A program made the translations under genes and the position numbers. DNA of 64,000 nt from Pseudopyrenochaeta lycopersici (taxonomy: Eukaryota > Ascomycota > Dothideomycetes > Pleosporales > Pseudopyrenochaetaceae): positions 186,001-250,000 of the forward strand of contig NHZP01000049.1 of assembly GCA_003313425.1 (NCBI GenBank), read 5' to 3'. Positions 1-11,372 of this stretch are shown piece after piece. The notes under the pieces are model-generated. The model was not told the origin of the DNA and did no database searches. It saw nothing but the letters and a program-made list of their open reading frames with translations. How positions within the stretch are numbered: position 1 is the stretch's first letter; each line of letters begins with the position of its first letter.

Positions 1-1020
1 TGTTGCTGTTCCAACACGCTGGTGGTTGCTGCACAAAAGATCCGCATTCCCACGCGTCGTGCGACATCACGTACAGCAACATTGGACTCATCACTAATAT
101 CTATGTTCTGGGTTCCAACAGCAAATAGGTGAAAGAGTTGTTCTAAACAAAGCGCTAGAATCTTCCAATAAGCGCGCCTCTCGATTCTGTGTGCGCAGCT
201 TCCAGGCTACTTCTAACTACAGTCGGAACGTTACACACAACTAATGTTGGCGCAAGCTCGGGAAGGTGCGTTTTTTTTTTTGTATCCCAGCATCCCAGTG
301 CCTGCTGAGGAAGGATGCACAGAGCTGAACTTGAGAAAGCACGATATCTCCACGTCAGCGACGTCCCTCCCGCGTACTTCCTCTACCAACGCCTGTCTAC
401 GTCACAATTGATTCTTTAGAAAGGGGTGACAATTAACGCATTTAGAGGTATCATCTACGCAGACTAATACGGCTATTGCTTTGGGTTGTTGAGCTTACGC
501 TAACGACCAATGTTTACAGTGCAAATACGACGATCCGTTCACTATTTGGCCTTGGAACCTCCAACATACAACTCATTTCACTCGTACTTTACACGGGCTT
601 TTGGGTTTAATTGCCAGGCTCATGGTCTCACAGAGAGGTTACGTATACCGTTCGTTTTTGGACCGACCCTTGTTGAACCCGTCTCTGTGATAACATCTCG
701 CTACCGACCGTTTCCCACACCACGTCGAAGGCCAAGGCAACGAATATTCGCAACACTATCTTGCTGAAAATAAGGAAATGATTAGAAGCCAGTCTACCCA
801 CGCTCATTATTCCCGACCATTCAGAACTTGGCGAATTACACATCCCCAGTATCGCGTTGAACGTATTGCCAGTAACCATCCACTGATTACATGAAGTTTC
901 TCAGGAGTGCCGAGAACCGGGCCCGCTCATGAATCCTCAATATCCCTCTATATATACTTTTCTATCCCGTCTGACATTTCGCTATAGAGACGAAGTTCTT
1001 TAATGCCACTTTCTCCCACA
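1..1020. other. Intergenic region upstream of the tyrosinase gene
   Basis: No convincing gene is visible. Open frames here are short, lack recognisable domains and have no plausible splice partners. The last ~80 bases act as the proximal promoter of the tyrosinase gene. Confidence 0.5.
948..956 (+). promoter_or_regulatory. TATA-box-like element of the tyrosinase gene
   Basis: A TATATATA run lies about 65-73 bases before the chosen start codon at 1021, within the range expected for a fungal TATA box. This is position and sequence only; no transcription start can be seen. Confidence 0.45.
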
Positions 1021-3145
1021 ATGCCTGCCCAATGGATCTTGCGGTCCTTTGTGCTTATCTTCATCGCTTCCATCGCAACAAGCACACCTATTGAGTCTAA
1101 CCAGCCATGGCGAAAGCGCCAGTCTGGCGTAGGTGTCGTTTCTGGAATTAGCTCAAGAGACAGCAACGGTACTTTGTTCTCTGAACGTCAGCGGCAATGA
1201 GTAGACTCTGATGTAGCTCTAGGTAACCCTTCCTTGCGCCTTGACGTATGGGACCTGAAAGTCAATCACCCAGACCAATGGAACCTGTATGTCCTTGCTT
1301 TGGAGTCGCTTCAAAAAACGGATCAAAGCGACCCGCTTTCCTATTATGGACTGGCAAGTAAGCTACTTCAACGTGATCTGAGGAATAACACTAATCTGGT
1401 GCTGTTAGGTATTCATGGCAGGCCTTACAAGACTTGGGGAGAGACTCCGGGTTTACCTGAGAAGACAGGCACCTCAGGTTACTGTCCCCATACCAATCAG
1501 CTCTTCCTCGGTTGGCACCGTCCATACCTTGCACTCTATGAAGTACTATTGCCAAGGCCCGAGCAATGAACGGAGCCCAGCGCTGACATGAGTTTAGGAA
1601 GTCTTGTATGAACACATGCAGAGGATTGCTGAGAGTGCGACGTCCGATCAAGCAGATCGTTGGCGAGCAGCAGCAGACTCATTTCGCATCCCCTACTGGG
1701 ATTGGGGTCAAGGAGAGAAAGGAGGCCCGGTTCCAGAGTTCTTCATGACACCCACGATCGAGGTGACCAAGCCAGATGGCTCCGAGGCTACAATTGCGAA
1801 CCCGCTATACTCATATCGTTTCCACGAACTTGTTAAAGGGGACTTCGACGATAAGGTGGGTTCCCTTGCTCTGTTCAGGAAAGCTATTGATGAATGTAGT
1901 GGGCCTCAATCAATGCTACGATCCGGTGGCCACTTACGAGCAATGCTAATGCTCCTTCACGTCAAGAACTGTTCGCGAGTAATTATATAAGCCAGCAACG
2001 TAATCTTTTTAACGAGGTCAGCCGGATTTTTGGATTGTCTACTTTCGGGGAATTCGCAAACCGCATGGAGGAACCGCATGGTTGGATACATGGGGTTGTA
2101 GGGGGAGGATGGGATGGCGATACGGGACAAGGCCATTTCTGGCCACTGCAGTATTCGGCCTTTGAGCCACTTTTCATGCTGCACCACACGTAAGGATCTC
2201 CGAGTTTTTGAGCATAACCAGCCGCGTTCTAACTGTGGTGTACAGCAACGTCGACCGACTATTCGCCATATATCAAGCCGCGCATCCTGACCGCCGTATG
2301 GAGTCTTCGAATATCGGCAATAATGGCAATGTCTTCTTGGAAAATGGGCAGACTATAGATGAAAACACAAATCTTCTGCCCTTTAGAAAGGTTTCGGGCG
2401 AGTTCTGGACGACTAAGGACTGTTGGGACCACACAGTCCTCGGCTACGTGTATCCAGAGACCCAACGCTGGAAGTATGATTCAGACGAGAGCTATCGTGA
2501 ATCAGTAACCACAGTCATCGCAAACCTCTATGGTGGAAGCGAGAGGGCGCAACTCTCATCGCAAATCGCCACAGCTGGTGGTCATGCGCTGTTGACAAAC
2601 AATGGCGTGTTCACAGATTGGGCGATTGAGACGCAAGGGTCACCGAGCGGTCTTCCATCAACCTTTGTGGTCCGCTTTTCACTCGTAGGAGACTTCTCAT
2701 CTGACCCCAGCATCGATGCTGGAACTTGGATGATTCTGAACCCTTCGGATCGTGCTCACAAGATCGAAAGAATGGCCAAGCGTGTGCCTAAGCTTGAACA
2801 GAAATACAAGGGCACTGTCAGCTTGACAGCGCATCTTATAGATCGAGTAGCTGATGGGAAACTGGCTAGCTTAGATTCCAGTGACGTTGTGCCGTATCTG
2901 AGGGATAAATTGACGTGGAAGGTTTACTCAGTATGCTAAACTTGTACGGTAAATTGTGCTAGTATTAACATTGATAGGGCGAGGGTACTCTGATACCGCG
3001 AGCTGATCTAGCTGCTCTCACAGTTGTGGTTTTCAGTACCACAGCGCGCATTCTGGAGGATCCCAATACGACAATCGATTACAGTGGGAACGTCACCGAG
3101 CATCCTGAAATTACGATTGGGAAGAATGGCGGCATTGCGGGCTAG
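1021..3145 (+). CDS. Tyrosinase (type 3 copper monophenol monooxygenase), seven exons
   Basis: The likely exons are 1021-1168, 1223-1357, 1409-1542, 1598-1855, 1900-2189, 2246-2921 and 2978-3145. They join in frame to about 602 residues. The N-terminus is hydrophobic (WILRSFVLIFIASIA), like a signal peptide. The CuA site shows SIHGRPY, then CPHTNQ and GWHRPYLALYE. The CuB site shows EEPHGWIHG and FMLHHTNVDRL, so all six copper-binding histidines appear present. Tyrosinases hydroxylate monophenols and oxidise o-diphenols to quinones, often for melanin. The intron at 2190-2245 splits the HHTN motif and removing it restores the family sequence exactly, which supports the model. The last exon adds about 55 residues after an intron at 2922-2977; if that intron is retained, the protein stops at 2939. 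The start at 1021 is preferred because the signal-like segment follows it; an in-frame ATG at 1003 is also possible. Confidence 0.92.
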
Positions 3146-3631
3146 GGGTCAGCTCTCGTTACAATACTTTTCTGTCTCTCTTCGTTAGATTTCGGTTTAT
3201 GCTTCAAAGGGCAAAGGGATTATGGGGATTTGATGGTTGTTCGATGCAATGCAGTGATGCAGGATAATAATGCCATGTACTTATTGCGGTGGAATCTATC
3301 CCAAATAAATCGCCTACCCCCTCTCCTTCTCTGTATTAAATTCCGACAGACTCTATTCGTCGGAGAACTACCAATGAGAAGGTGTTACGATCCGCATAAT
3401 TCGGAGACTTCGCTGCGGAGATAAACCCGTTCCCCACAAAATGCCCCACATCAGCATTCTGATTGGCTATTCCCGCATGCTCGGTGAACAGACGTCCGAG
3501 ATGCTTCATACGTCGTCAGCACCTGCACTCACCTTTTCCCCAAACACGCCTTCCTGCTCCCCGAATGCTCGGCACAATTTCCTAATCCAGAAATTGTAGA
3601 TGACGAATCGGCAAATTGGAAAGCGAGAAGA
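3146..3631. other. Intergenic spacer between tyrosinase and methyltransferase genes
   Basis: About 490 bases with no credible coding signal; it holds the tyrosinase 3' end and the promoter of the next gene. Confidence 0.5.
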
Positions 3632-4699
3632 ATGCTAAACCAAGGATTCCGGCGAGGTCTCTTATCTGAACGACTTGTCCGACAACCGGCCCGTAGTATA
3701 CGTGATCAGTCTTTTCAAGTCCTGCCAGTGACTCAGACTTGCTCGTTTATATCAGGACCATCTATACCAAGCACGACTCTTCGGCATCCTAATACTACTC
3801 CGAAACACTACTATAAGCAATCCCACCACCATCGCACATTCTGCACCCACCCCAGCATGGCGGCGCCAGACACACAAAAGAAAGACTGGTCAGCAACACA
3901 GTACCTCAAATTCAGCAATGAGCGCACCCGCGCCGTGTACGATCTCGTAGCCCAGATCCAACTCCAGATCCGCGCGCCCAACCCGCGCATCTTCGATCTG
4001 GGCTGCGGCCCTGGAAACTCAACAGGCGTCCTGCGCTCCGCGTTCCCAGACGCCCAGATCACGGGCATGGACTCGTCGCCGGACATGCTGCGCAAGGCGC
4101 GCGCGAGCCAGCCAGATGTCGAGTTTGTGCAGGGCGACTTGTCCACGTTCAAGCCCGCGGGGGCAGACGTCCTCTTTAGCAATGCCGTGTTCCACTGGCT
4201 ACGCACTCCATCGCGTATACCGACGCTGACCCGTCTCTTTGAATCCCTGCCCCCAGGAGGCGTCGTGGGCATCCAGGTACCAGACAACTACACGGAGCCG
4301 TCGCACAGCCTGATGCGGCGCGTCGCGATAGCGCCGTCTCAGCCATGGAGTCCCTATTTCTCTTCTACGCGGATCGGCGACCTGTCTGATGCTGCGAGAC
4401 CGGACCTCGATCCGATTGAGGCGCCGAGCGCGTATTACAATGCGCTGATTCCGCTCGCTGCGAGCGTGAATATCTGGCGCACGAACTACCAGCATGTGCT
4501 TGCGGATGCGGCGGCGATTGTGGAGTGGGTGAAGGGGACGGGGTTGCAGCCGTATCTGAACAGGATTGAGAGTGAGGAGGCGAAACGAGCGTTTTTGGCG
4601 GAGTACGAAGCGAGGCTGAAGGATGCGTATCCGGAGCTGGTGGATGGGAAGGTGATACTTGAGTATCCGAGGCTGTTTGTTGTTGCAGTTAGGAAGTGA
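3632..4699 (+). CDS. Trans-aconitate methyltransferase-like protein (Tam family)
   Basis: A single-exon SAM-dependent methyltransferase. From an internal Met at 3857 (MAAPDTQ) the protein is 280 residues, close to bacterial Tam. It has the family's DW...YLKFSNERTR start, the SAM-binding motif FDLGCGPGNST, the acidic ligand in GMDSSPDML, and FSNAVFHWL. Tam enzymes methyl-esterify trans-aconitate, a by-product of the citrate cycle that inhibits aconitase. The 75 residues before Met-76 are rich in Arg, Ser and Thr and almost lack acidic residues, as in mitochondrial presequences, so two start sites could give two locations. Family assignment is firm; substrate is inferred. Confidence 0.85.
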   Translation: MLNQGFRRGLLSERLVRQPARSIRDQSFQVLPVTQTCSFISGPSIPSTTLRHPNTTPKHYYKQSHHHRTFCTHPSMAAPDTQKKDWSATQYLKFSNERTRAVYDLVAQIQLQIRAPNPRIFDLGCGPGNSTGVLRSAFPDAQITGMDSSPDMLRKARASQPDVEFVQGDLSTFKPAGADVLFSNAVFHWLRTPSRIPTLTRLFESLPPGGVVGIQVPDNYTEPSHSLMRRVAIAPSQPWSPYFSSTRIGDLSDAARPDLDPIEAPSAYYNALIPLAASVNIWRTNYQHVLADAAAIVEWVKGTGLQPYLNRIESEEAKRAFLAEYEARLKDAYPELVDGKVILEYPRLFVVAVRK

Positions 4700-5716
4700 G
4701 ATTGTGGTGATTAGCTAGGATTAATATCCATGAGAGAGATTTCGTCAAATATGTCTTCGTTATTATGGCTGACGGCCAAGCATTGCTGGTGGAGACAGGT
4801 GACAACCCGATCTCGCGGGATAAGTGGAGATTGTGCCACGTACGGAAACGCATAAATGACGGCGATACGGTGAAATAAAGCGGCCTACACGTAGTTCTTA
4901 GGTGTGTCGAAGCACATACACGATACCTGGCAAGACTCCTGACGAAGGGGAAAGTACACTCACGAATCAACAAAGTAGTCAGTTGAGAAAATGGAGAACA
5001 TAAGTGTGTGATGGGAAAAGAGGGTCTTGAATGACCTCTGCATAGCATAAACCTTTACAATGGTGTCGAGGCCCCTAATCCCAACTATTACACCAATCCG
5101 CGCACACTCCTCCATATCGCCACAGCCCAACTAGACTTCTGCAGTCCTCTTCTTCCTCCCGACAACGCAAATGCCAACGAACCCATAACGCTTGCACGAA
5201 TGCCGCCAATTGTTCCAACACGCTCAAAAGTAATGCATAGCTATTCCACACGCTATGTCGGCCTTTGCCAGCCTTATGCCAGCCTTGCCTGCTATGCCCG
5301 CTATGCCCGCTATGCCCTCTCGAATTCTAGCCCCATCGCGCTTGCAACCCGTTTTTTTCACGGGGAAACACGGGCCCCTACCGCCTTGAAAGTAATGCCA
5401 AGATCATATATGGCAGATGTAGCTAACCAGAAAACGCCGTTGCCAATGCCGTAGATGAACTCGTGTGAATGTGTGTCAGGAGCCGCCAATGATTCGGCCC
5501 GCGAAACAACCAAAAAGTGAAGTCGCAGTGCTCAAAAACACGAACAGACCCCATGCGTGAAAATGAATCTGGGCTCAGTGAGCGGATTGAGAAGCAAAAT
5601 ATATGAATGCAGAATGGTATCGTCGTTCATTGGAAGCTTTTCGCTTTTGCCAAGAAAAGAAAACAGAAACCGTAACGCCGTTTTCACTCCAGGACACGGA
5701 GAGAGGGATCAAGTGC
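4700..5716. other. Intergenic region between two convergent genes
   Basis: About 1 kb holding the 3' ends of the methyltransferase (plus strand) and the LIM-RhoGAP (minus strand). A short tandem run of CTATGCCCG units lies near 5290-5320. No gene is supported. Confidence 0.45.
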
Positions 5717-8700
5717 TCAACCGGCACCCGCAGTGCCAATCTGTGTTTGTTTTTGGAAGGCCGGGGAGCGGTAGCTGTGCCGATGAGGTGACGCAGTTCG
5801 ATGGCCATCTCCTGAAGCCTGCCCCTCTCGACCAAACGGAGGATTGGGCGAGCCCAGCACGGGGCTATGTTGAGAATTGGGCGGTCCGGGGGGTATTGGA
5901 CGAACCGAAGGCTCTCCAGCAAGAGCTTGGGGATTGTTGTCTGCTTGCGTAATTTGAGGCGCGTTTCGTTGATCTTTTCTCGAGGCTTTGCCACCTTGGT
6001 TGTTGGGTGAGGAGGCCGGGGCTGTGAGAGGATTCTTGCCTCTCTGTTCCCACTGCCGCATGATTTCCTTGGCGCTCATATCCGATGCGTTGTCGTCGCT
6101 AAGCAGCTCCATGATCTCAGGTGGTACCTTGATGAAGTTAGCGCCGATTTCGCCATTGGTTCTAGGTCCTCATACCTCAGAAAACTCATCATTGTTCTCG
6201 ATAAGCTCGAAAACAACCCTGACTGCGCCCTGATCCACGCTCTTCACTTCTTTGTCATTGCTCTCGCGTAGAATGTTTGGTGCCATGACAGTAGCAATGT
6301 TCCATGTATCCATCTTGTTTCCAGTTTCCTCATCGACAGTGTGGAAGGAGGAGACCCAGTTGAGGAAACAGAACAACACCTCCATCGTGTCTCGGTGAGC
6401 TTTTGGCAGTAAGCACAATACCAAGTGCAAGACCTTTTTCCTTTGCTCTTCGTCTTCGAGATCTACGTCTGTGAGCCAATGTCATGAAGGGTATTAGGCA
6501 GAACTTACCGTTCGCTGTCATAAACAAGCGATAGAGCTTGAGAGTCAAGACTGGCTCTGGCATGAGCCTGAGGAAACGCTTCAGTAGATTGGCAAGGATG
6601 ACTGGATTCTTGGTGTTCAGATCAACTTGCTGCACGCCCTTGGCGTCAATCTCTTCCTCGAGCTCCCGCAATGCTTTGAGATTTCCATTCTTTCGGAACA
6701 CACCCTCTATGGACATGTCCATACTCCGCATCGCGGTAATGCAGTCCTGAAGCAAAGCGGGAACCTTGAGGGCGCCTGGTCCAACACCTTCAGTGCATTC
6801 ATCTCCATACTTTTCTACCAGGTATTCGAGTGGCTGCCTGAAGGTTGCTTTATCGGAGACCGGTTTCTCGACCCCTACATTATTCTTCTTTGGCTTGTTC
6901 TTTGCCTTGCCGAACCCAATCTTGCCCCAGAAGTTGTTCTTCTTTGATTCGATAAGATCCAGTAGCTCGCCCTGGTTGTACTGGTTGTCATCAAGTAGTA
7001 GCCCCAACTGGAGCACAGCAAGTCCTTTTAGTTTGAAGTATTCGAGAGGAGAGAGTTCTGAAAAGAAGGTTCGTGGTCGGTTATCTGCAATGTTCTGCAA
7101 CTCCTGGCCGCCTGAGAAGTCACGCCGATGACCATTGTGCAACCTCGGCTGATCTTGCCCGAGTAGAGCACTGCCGCCGGCGCGGAACGCATTTGGCCGC
7201 TGCTCGCGCTGCTGTTCCATCGCGGCCATACGCGCAATATCGTCCAGAGCAAGAGAATTGACCGCAAGAGTCGAATTGTCCGGGTCGTTTGACCCATCAC
7301 GCTCCTGGACGATATGCATACCACCTCGGACTTGAGGATCGCCTCCAGCTGCGATGCCCTCTGGGCCATCGATGATACGCGATGCGCGTGCACGTTTCAT
7401 GGTGTTTGACAGGTGCTTATCTAGTCTCGTGGATCGTAGACGTTTGATATCGGACATGGACTGCTCATACGCAGCATTTCCGCCGTTTTGGCTGTCGGTG
7501 GCCGAGGTGCCTCCGTATGACTTTGACCGAGCGTCTTGCCGTAGGTGCGGCGGTTGGAGTTCGGATCCCTGGTCTCCAAGGCGATGTCCTTGCGAGGAAT
7601 CATAGCCTGTCAGGTTGGGATCATCTAGGAGTCATTAGTGGGACGAACGTAATCTCGGAAGCGGATCCAGAAATCTGAGGAAGGGCGTCAAGATGAGTAG
7701 TGAGGACAAATAAAAGTTGTTCAGTAGAGCCCAACTTACCGGACGTGTGAGGCAATGCGCCGCTGGTGCGCAGTGTTGCCATGAGGCGGGCGTGGGCGAC
7801 ATTCAGTAAATGTACATACTGTCGCAGTTTGGTCACCTGCTGGAACCCGTTCTCTGCGTCTGGCTGGGCCGCTGCACAGGCGGGACAAAAGACCCTTTGC
7901 TTGCTCTTGCTCCAATATGCATTTCGGACGTCGTTGCGCAGGTCAGCATGGCAGCCTCGACAGACCATGCAATTGTAGTTGAATGACATGTGGTTCAGGT
8001 GGAGACATTTGTCTTCAACCTGGGCATCGCAGATAGGACATGCGTCTGCCCATCTTGGAACAAGCAGAGCCGATTCGGCTGCCTGGTCCCGCTGAGCCTC
8101 GTCTTCTAGTCTGGCATCGAGCGAATTGACTTGAGTGAGGAAGTTGGTTAGGCCCGTGGCGCTGCGAGTTTCGCGCTCCAGCTTCAGGGCACCTTGCAGG
8201 CAGATGCGTATGAGAAGCTTTAAATAGTGAGCTAGCCCGGTGACCAGGGATAACAGCTCTTGGGTAACGCCGAGGCGCCGAACGCCAGTTCCCTGGGACT
8301 GGGTGAGGAGCGCGAAAAAAGCAACTACTTTCTTACAGAGCAGCTTTGACTCGCGCGAGTAGGTTAGGCCTTTTGGAACTCGCTTGACCAACTGGGCATC
8401 GAGTTCGTCGGCTGCGGCGAATAGAAGCTCCACGTGCACGATGAACTTTTTGGCAGCCATGACGCCATCGACGTAGGCTCCATTGCTGACATGGAGCAGC
8501 ATGTCAGAGATGCAGGTTGCGGATTTCTCCTCAAATGCAGACAGCGTCTTCCAGATCCAGTTGACCTTTGCCTCGATTTCCTCTTCCTGCTGGCGCACAG
8601 TTTCGCGCACAGCATCTGTCGCATCGCCCTCTGCTTGGAGGCGCTCAATGACGGGCTGCCCCGTTGAATGCAGACGGACATTCCAATACTTATGGATCAT

Positions 8701-9558
8701 ATAACACTCTGGATGCCAGTGCTGGTTCTGGCCATTGCGGAAGATTTCGACAAATTGTTTCAGGATTGATGTCTGGCAGCCGTTGCAGCGTTGTGCAAAT
8801 TTTGTGGAGTAGTGATAGTGGCAGTAGACGCTGCTTTCATGCTCGTAGTAGCTGTCTGAGGCCCCGAACACGGTAGGGCAAACCGAGCATGTAAAGTGTT
8901 CAATGTGGTATTTGCGGTCTAGGGCTGTGATGTAGGACCCGCGAAGCGCTTGGCCGCACTCAAAGCAAAGCAAGTCGAGCCGCCGAAAGTAGTCGGTTTC
9001 GCATAGTGGGTACTGCCCGGGCGGCTTTTCGGGCACGGGGAAAAACTTGGAGGCGACAATTTTGCCGCAGTCCTGTATATGTATTAGCACAGCAACACCA
9101 ATAAGAATAGTCGTATAGTTGGACGCCCGCTGGCATGTGTGAGATCAACCTAATGGAAGCCTGGGCTTGAAAGCAGTGGTAGTCACATTCATGCTTGTAG
9201 GCAATTGAGCCTCTTCAAGCACAAAAGAAAGCGGGTGGCTTACATGACAGGTAAAACACTCCAAATGGTAGGTATCGCCCAATGCTCGCACGAATTGGCC
9301 AGTCAGGCCCTCTCCGCATTTAACACATATCTTGCCACTGCGCTTCGGCTTCGGGATGGGCAGGTTGTTCTGCTGGTCGGGGTCTGTGGCTGATCGCGGG
9401 GGGTAATCTGTGCGCTCTCGCACGGGGAGATTGTGTGAGGACGACTGTGCTTCGTCGGTGAGGCGCCTGGTGAGGCCATTGTTGCGCGGGTCGTAGCCGT
9501 ACTGCGGCTGGGGGCCCTGACCGTCCATGGGAGGCAGTCCCTCCGCCGGCGTTCCCAT
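5717..9558 (-). CDS. LIM-domain Rho GTPase-activating protein (Rga1-like), five exons
   Basis: On the minus strand the likely exons are 9558-9244, 9072-7740, 7624-6509, 6468-6176 and 6127-5717, about 1155 residues in frame. The order is: a disordered N-terminus; LIM1 from CVKCGEGLTGQ, continuing across the first intron into CGKIVASKFFP; LIM2 from CFECGQALRGS; a Cys/His cluster at CNGCQTSI...HPEC; a third LIM-like module (CPICDAQ...CRGCHADL...CPACAAA); and a C-terminal RhoGAP domain with the arginine-finger segment SIEGVFRKNGN, KNPVILANLLKRFLR and the late helix WNIATVMAPNIL. The family stimulates GTP hydrolysis by Rho/Cdc42 GTPases in polarised growth. An alternative acceptor for exon 3 (start 7606) removes six residues in frame. 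The C-terminus is Pro/Ser rich and its exact end is the least certain part. Confidence 0.9.
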
Positions 9559-10689
9559 GTGCAGTCACGCCAGGTTCTGTGAAGGCTCCTCAGCAGCGTG
9601 TGCGAGAAGAGGAGGCACCGCAGTCGAGGGGATGGAGAGGGGGCGCGTGACAACTCGAGGCCGAGGGGCAGCGGCGATATGTTGAGCACGACAGGGCGGC
9701 GGCTCAGATGCAAGTGATGTAGGGGGCAAGGGTGGTAGCAGGGGGGTCTTCAGGTGGTGGTGGTGCCCTGGCGAGGTGCAAGCACCAGATAGACGGTGAG
9801 GGGCTGGCGCTGGCGCTGGCGCTGGCGTTGGCGCTCTGTGCGGCGATGCGCAGCCGGCGAGGGTCGCGCGGCGGCGGGGAGGTTGTGGATATGTACAGTC
9901 GGCGCGATGGCGAGCTCGACGGCATGCGTTCGCCGCGGAGGAGCGGGAGCGGTGCGGTGAATGGCAGCGGGCGAGCTCTGGGGGGGCTTGGGGACGGGGA
10001 CCCTGGGTGGCCGCTGAAACACGGCCAGGGCAGGCTGCGAGGAGGGGGGCGGGATGGGAGGGCGAGGGGCAGCAGGGCAATTCGGCGGCGAAGGGGCGGG
10101 GACTGGGCGGCGGCCGTCTTGTATCGTGAGGGTGTTCTTGTGCAGCTTGAGGCTATGGTCGAGGTTCGATGCTGTGTCCGCTGCCAGGCTAGGCCGGATT
10201 TGCCAGCTCTCGAAATTGGCGCTTTCCGCTAATTGCGATCCACCACGGGCGGTACGCTGCCAGCAAGCAGAGCATCCGAGCCGAAGACCCCTTGTGCCTA
10301 TTTTAGCTTCCCTGGACAGACTCTAGCAAAGCATAATAATTAATGGCACTGTCATTTTTGGCGGCTGCTTGTGTCGTGCTGGTGGGCGGCTGCCGTGGCT
10401 GTGCGATGCAAGCCCTCCACGCAGCTGGCACATCCCACAAATGCATCATGGACACATGGCAGAGCAAGGCCTTGAGTGGCCTCGCATGCATCTTTTTTGC
10501 TCACAGCTCCGCCCCCCAAGCCCAAGACCCCGGAGAATAGACGTCAGCCGGCGGGGCATGCTGCTGCGAGCTAGCGCGTTTTGGGGTCAAGGTCTTGGCG
10601 ACTGAGCTCGACTTTGGATCCTGGACCTTGAGAAGCCGCAGAAGGCATATCCCCAACTGCATCTCCGCGCCAGTCGCTCGCAGCACACC
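9559..10689. other. Shared divergent upstream region of the LIM-RhoGAP and RPB4 genes
   Basis: About 1.1 kb, GC-rich near the RhoGAP side. It holds a hexanucleotide run of GCTGGC-type units at about 9803-9835. The long open frames on both strands are low-complexity (Ala, Arg, Pro, Gly) and follow from base composition, so I do not call them genes. It probably contains the 5' UTRs and promoters of both genes. Confidence 0.5.
9803..9835. repeat. GCTGGC hexanucleotide microsatellite
   Basis: Five to six consecutive near-perfect copies of a GCTGGC-type unit, in the 5' region of the LIM-RhoGAP gene. Confidence 0.7.
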
Positions 10690-11372
10690 ATGGACGGAGA
10701 CGGAGAGAGCACGTCGCGACAGGCGCCCGCGCCGCAAATATTCAAGGCCCCGAGACTCGTCTCCCGCCCCAAGCCACCAGCACAGCAGGAGGAGGAGATG
10801 GGCAACGAGATCAAGCTTGGCGACTTTGAGGATGTGCATGCCCTGTCTGTGTCGGAAGCGCGCGCCGTCGTCACCGCTGTGCACGAAGCAAGGAAGAAGA
10901 AGGACCCAGAGCTCAATCCTCTGCGCGACAGAATCTACAACGACAGCTCGTATGTCACGCCCAACAGCAGACAGGCAGCGCACGCCGACCACTAACGACG
11001 CGCAGAACCATCACACACTTCCTGGACTACCTCGAGAACTTTGCCCGCTACAAGGAAGAAGAGAGCCTGCACTCCATTGCCGCCCTCTTCGATACCCACC
11101 CCGAGCTCTCCACCGTCGAGAAAGCGCTGCTAGGTACACAAACAGCCAGCCTCACCACAAACAAAGGGATCTAACAATTCGCCAGGGACGCTCACCCCGG
11201 AAACCGCCGACGAGGCCACGACGCTGATCCCCTCTCTACACGGCAAGCTGCACACAGACGAGCTTCAGCCCATTCTCGACGAATTGAACAAAATGCGTGA
11301 GTGGGAGAAAGTTGCCAAGGTGACCACGAACATGTGAAGCTGACTTCTCGGACAGAGGATCGCCACATATAG
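10690..11372 (+). CDS. RPB4: RNA polymerase II subunit Rpb4, four exons
   Basis: The likely exons are 10690-10949, 11006-11133, 11186-11296 and 11356-11372, giving about 171 residues. The sequence follows the Rpb4 pattern: an acidic/Pro-rich N-terminus, LKLGDFEDVHALSVSEAR-like text (here IKLGDFEDVHALSVSEAR), then THFLDYLENFARYKEEES, HPELSTVEKALL, and the C-terminal helix block GTLTPETADEATTLIPSL...LHTDELQPILDEL. Rpb4 pairs with Rpb7 to form the stalk of RNA polymerase II and acts in initiation, stress transcription and mRNA export. If the last intron (11297-11355) is not removed, the protein ends at 11336 with a different short tail. The gene is divergent from the LIM-RhoGAP gene. Confidence 0.9.

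Noticed and set aside
9565..10232. Open frames of 166-171 codons in the GC-rich RhoGAP/RPB4 spacer
   Set aside because: Low-complexity Ala/Arg/Pro/Gly text on both strands, explained by base composition; no domain.
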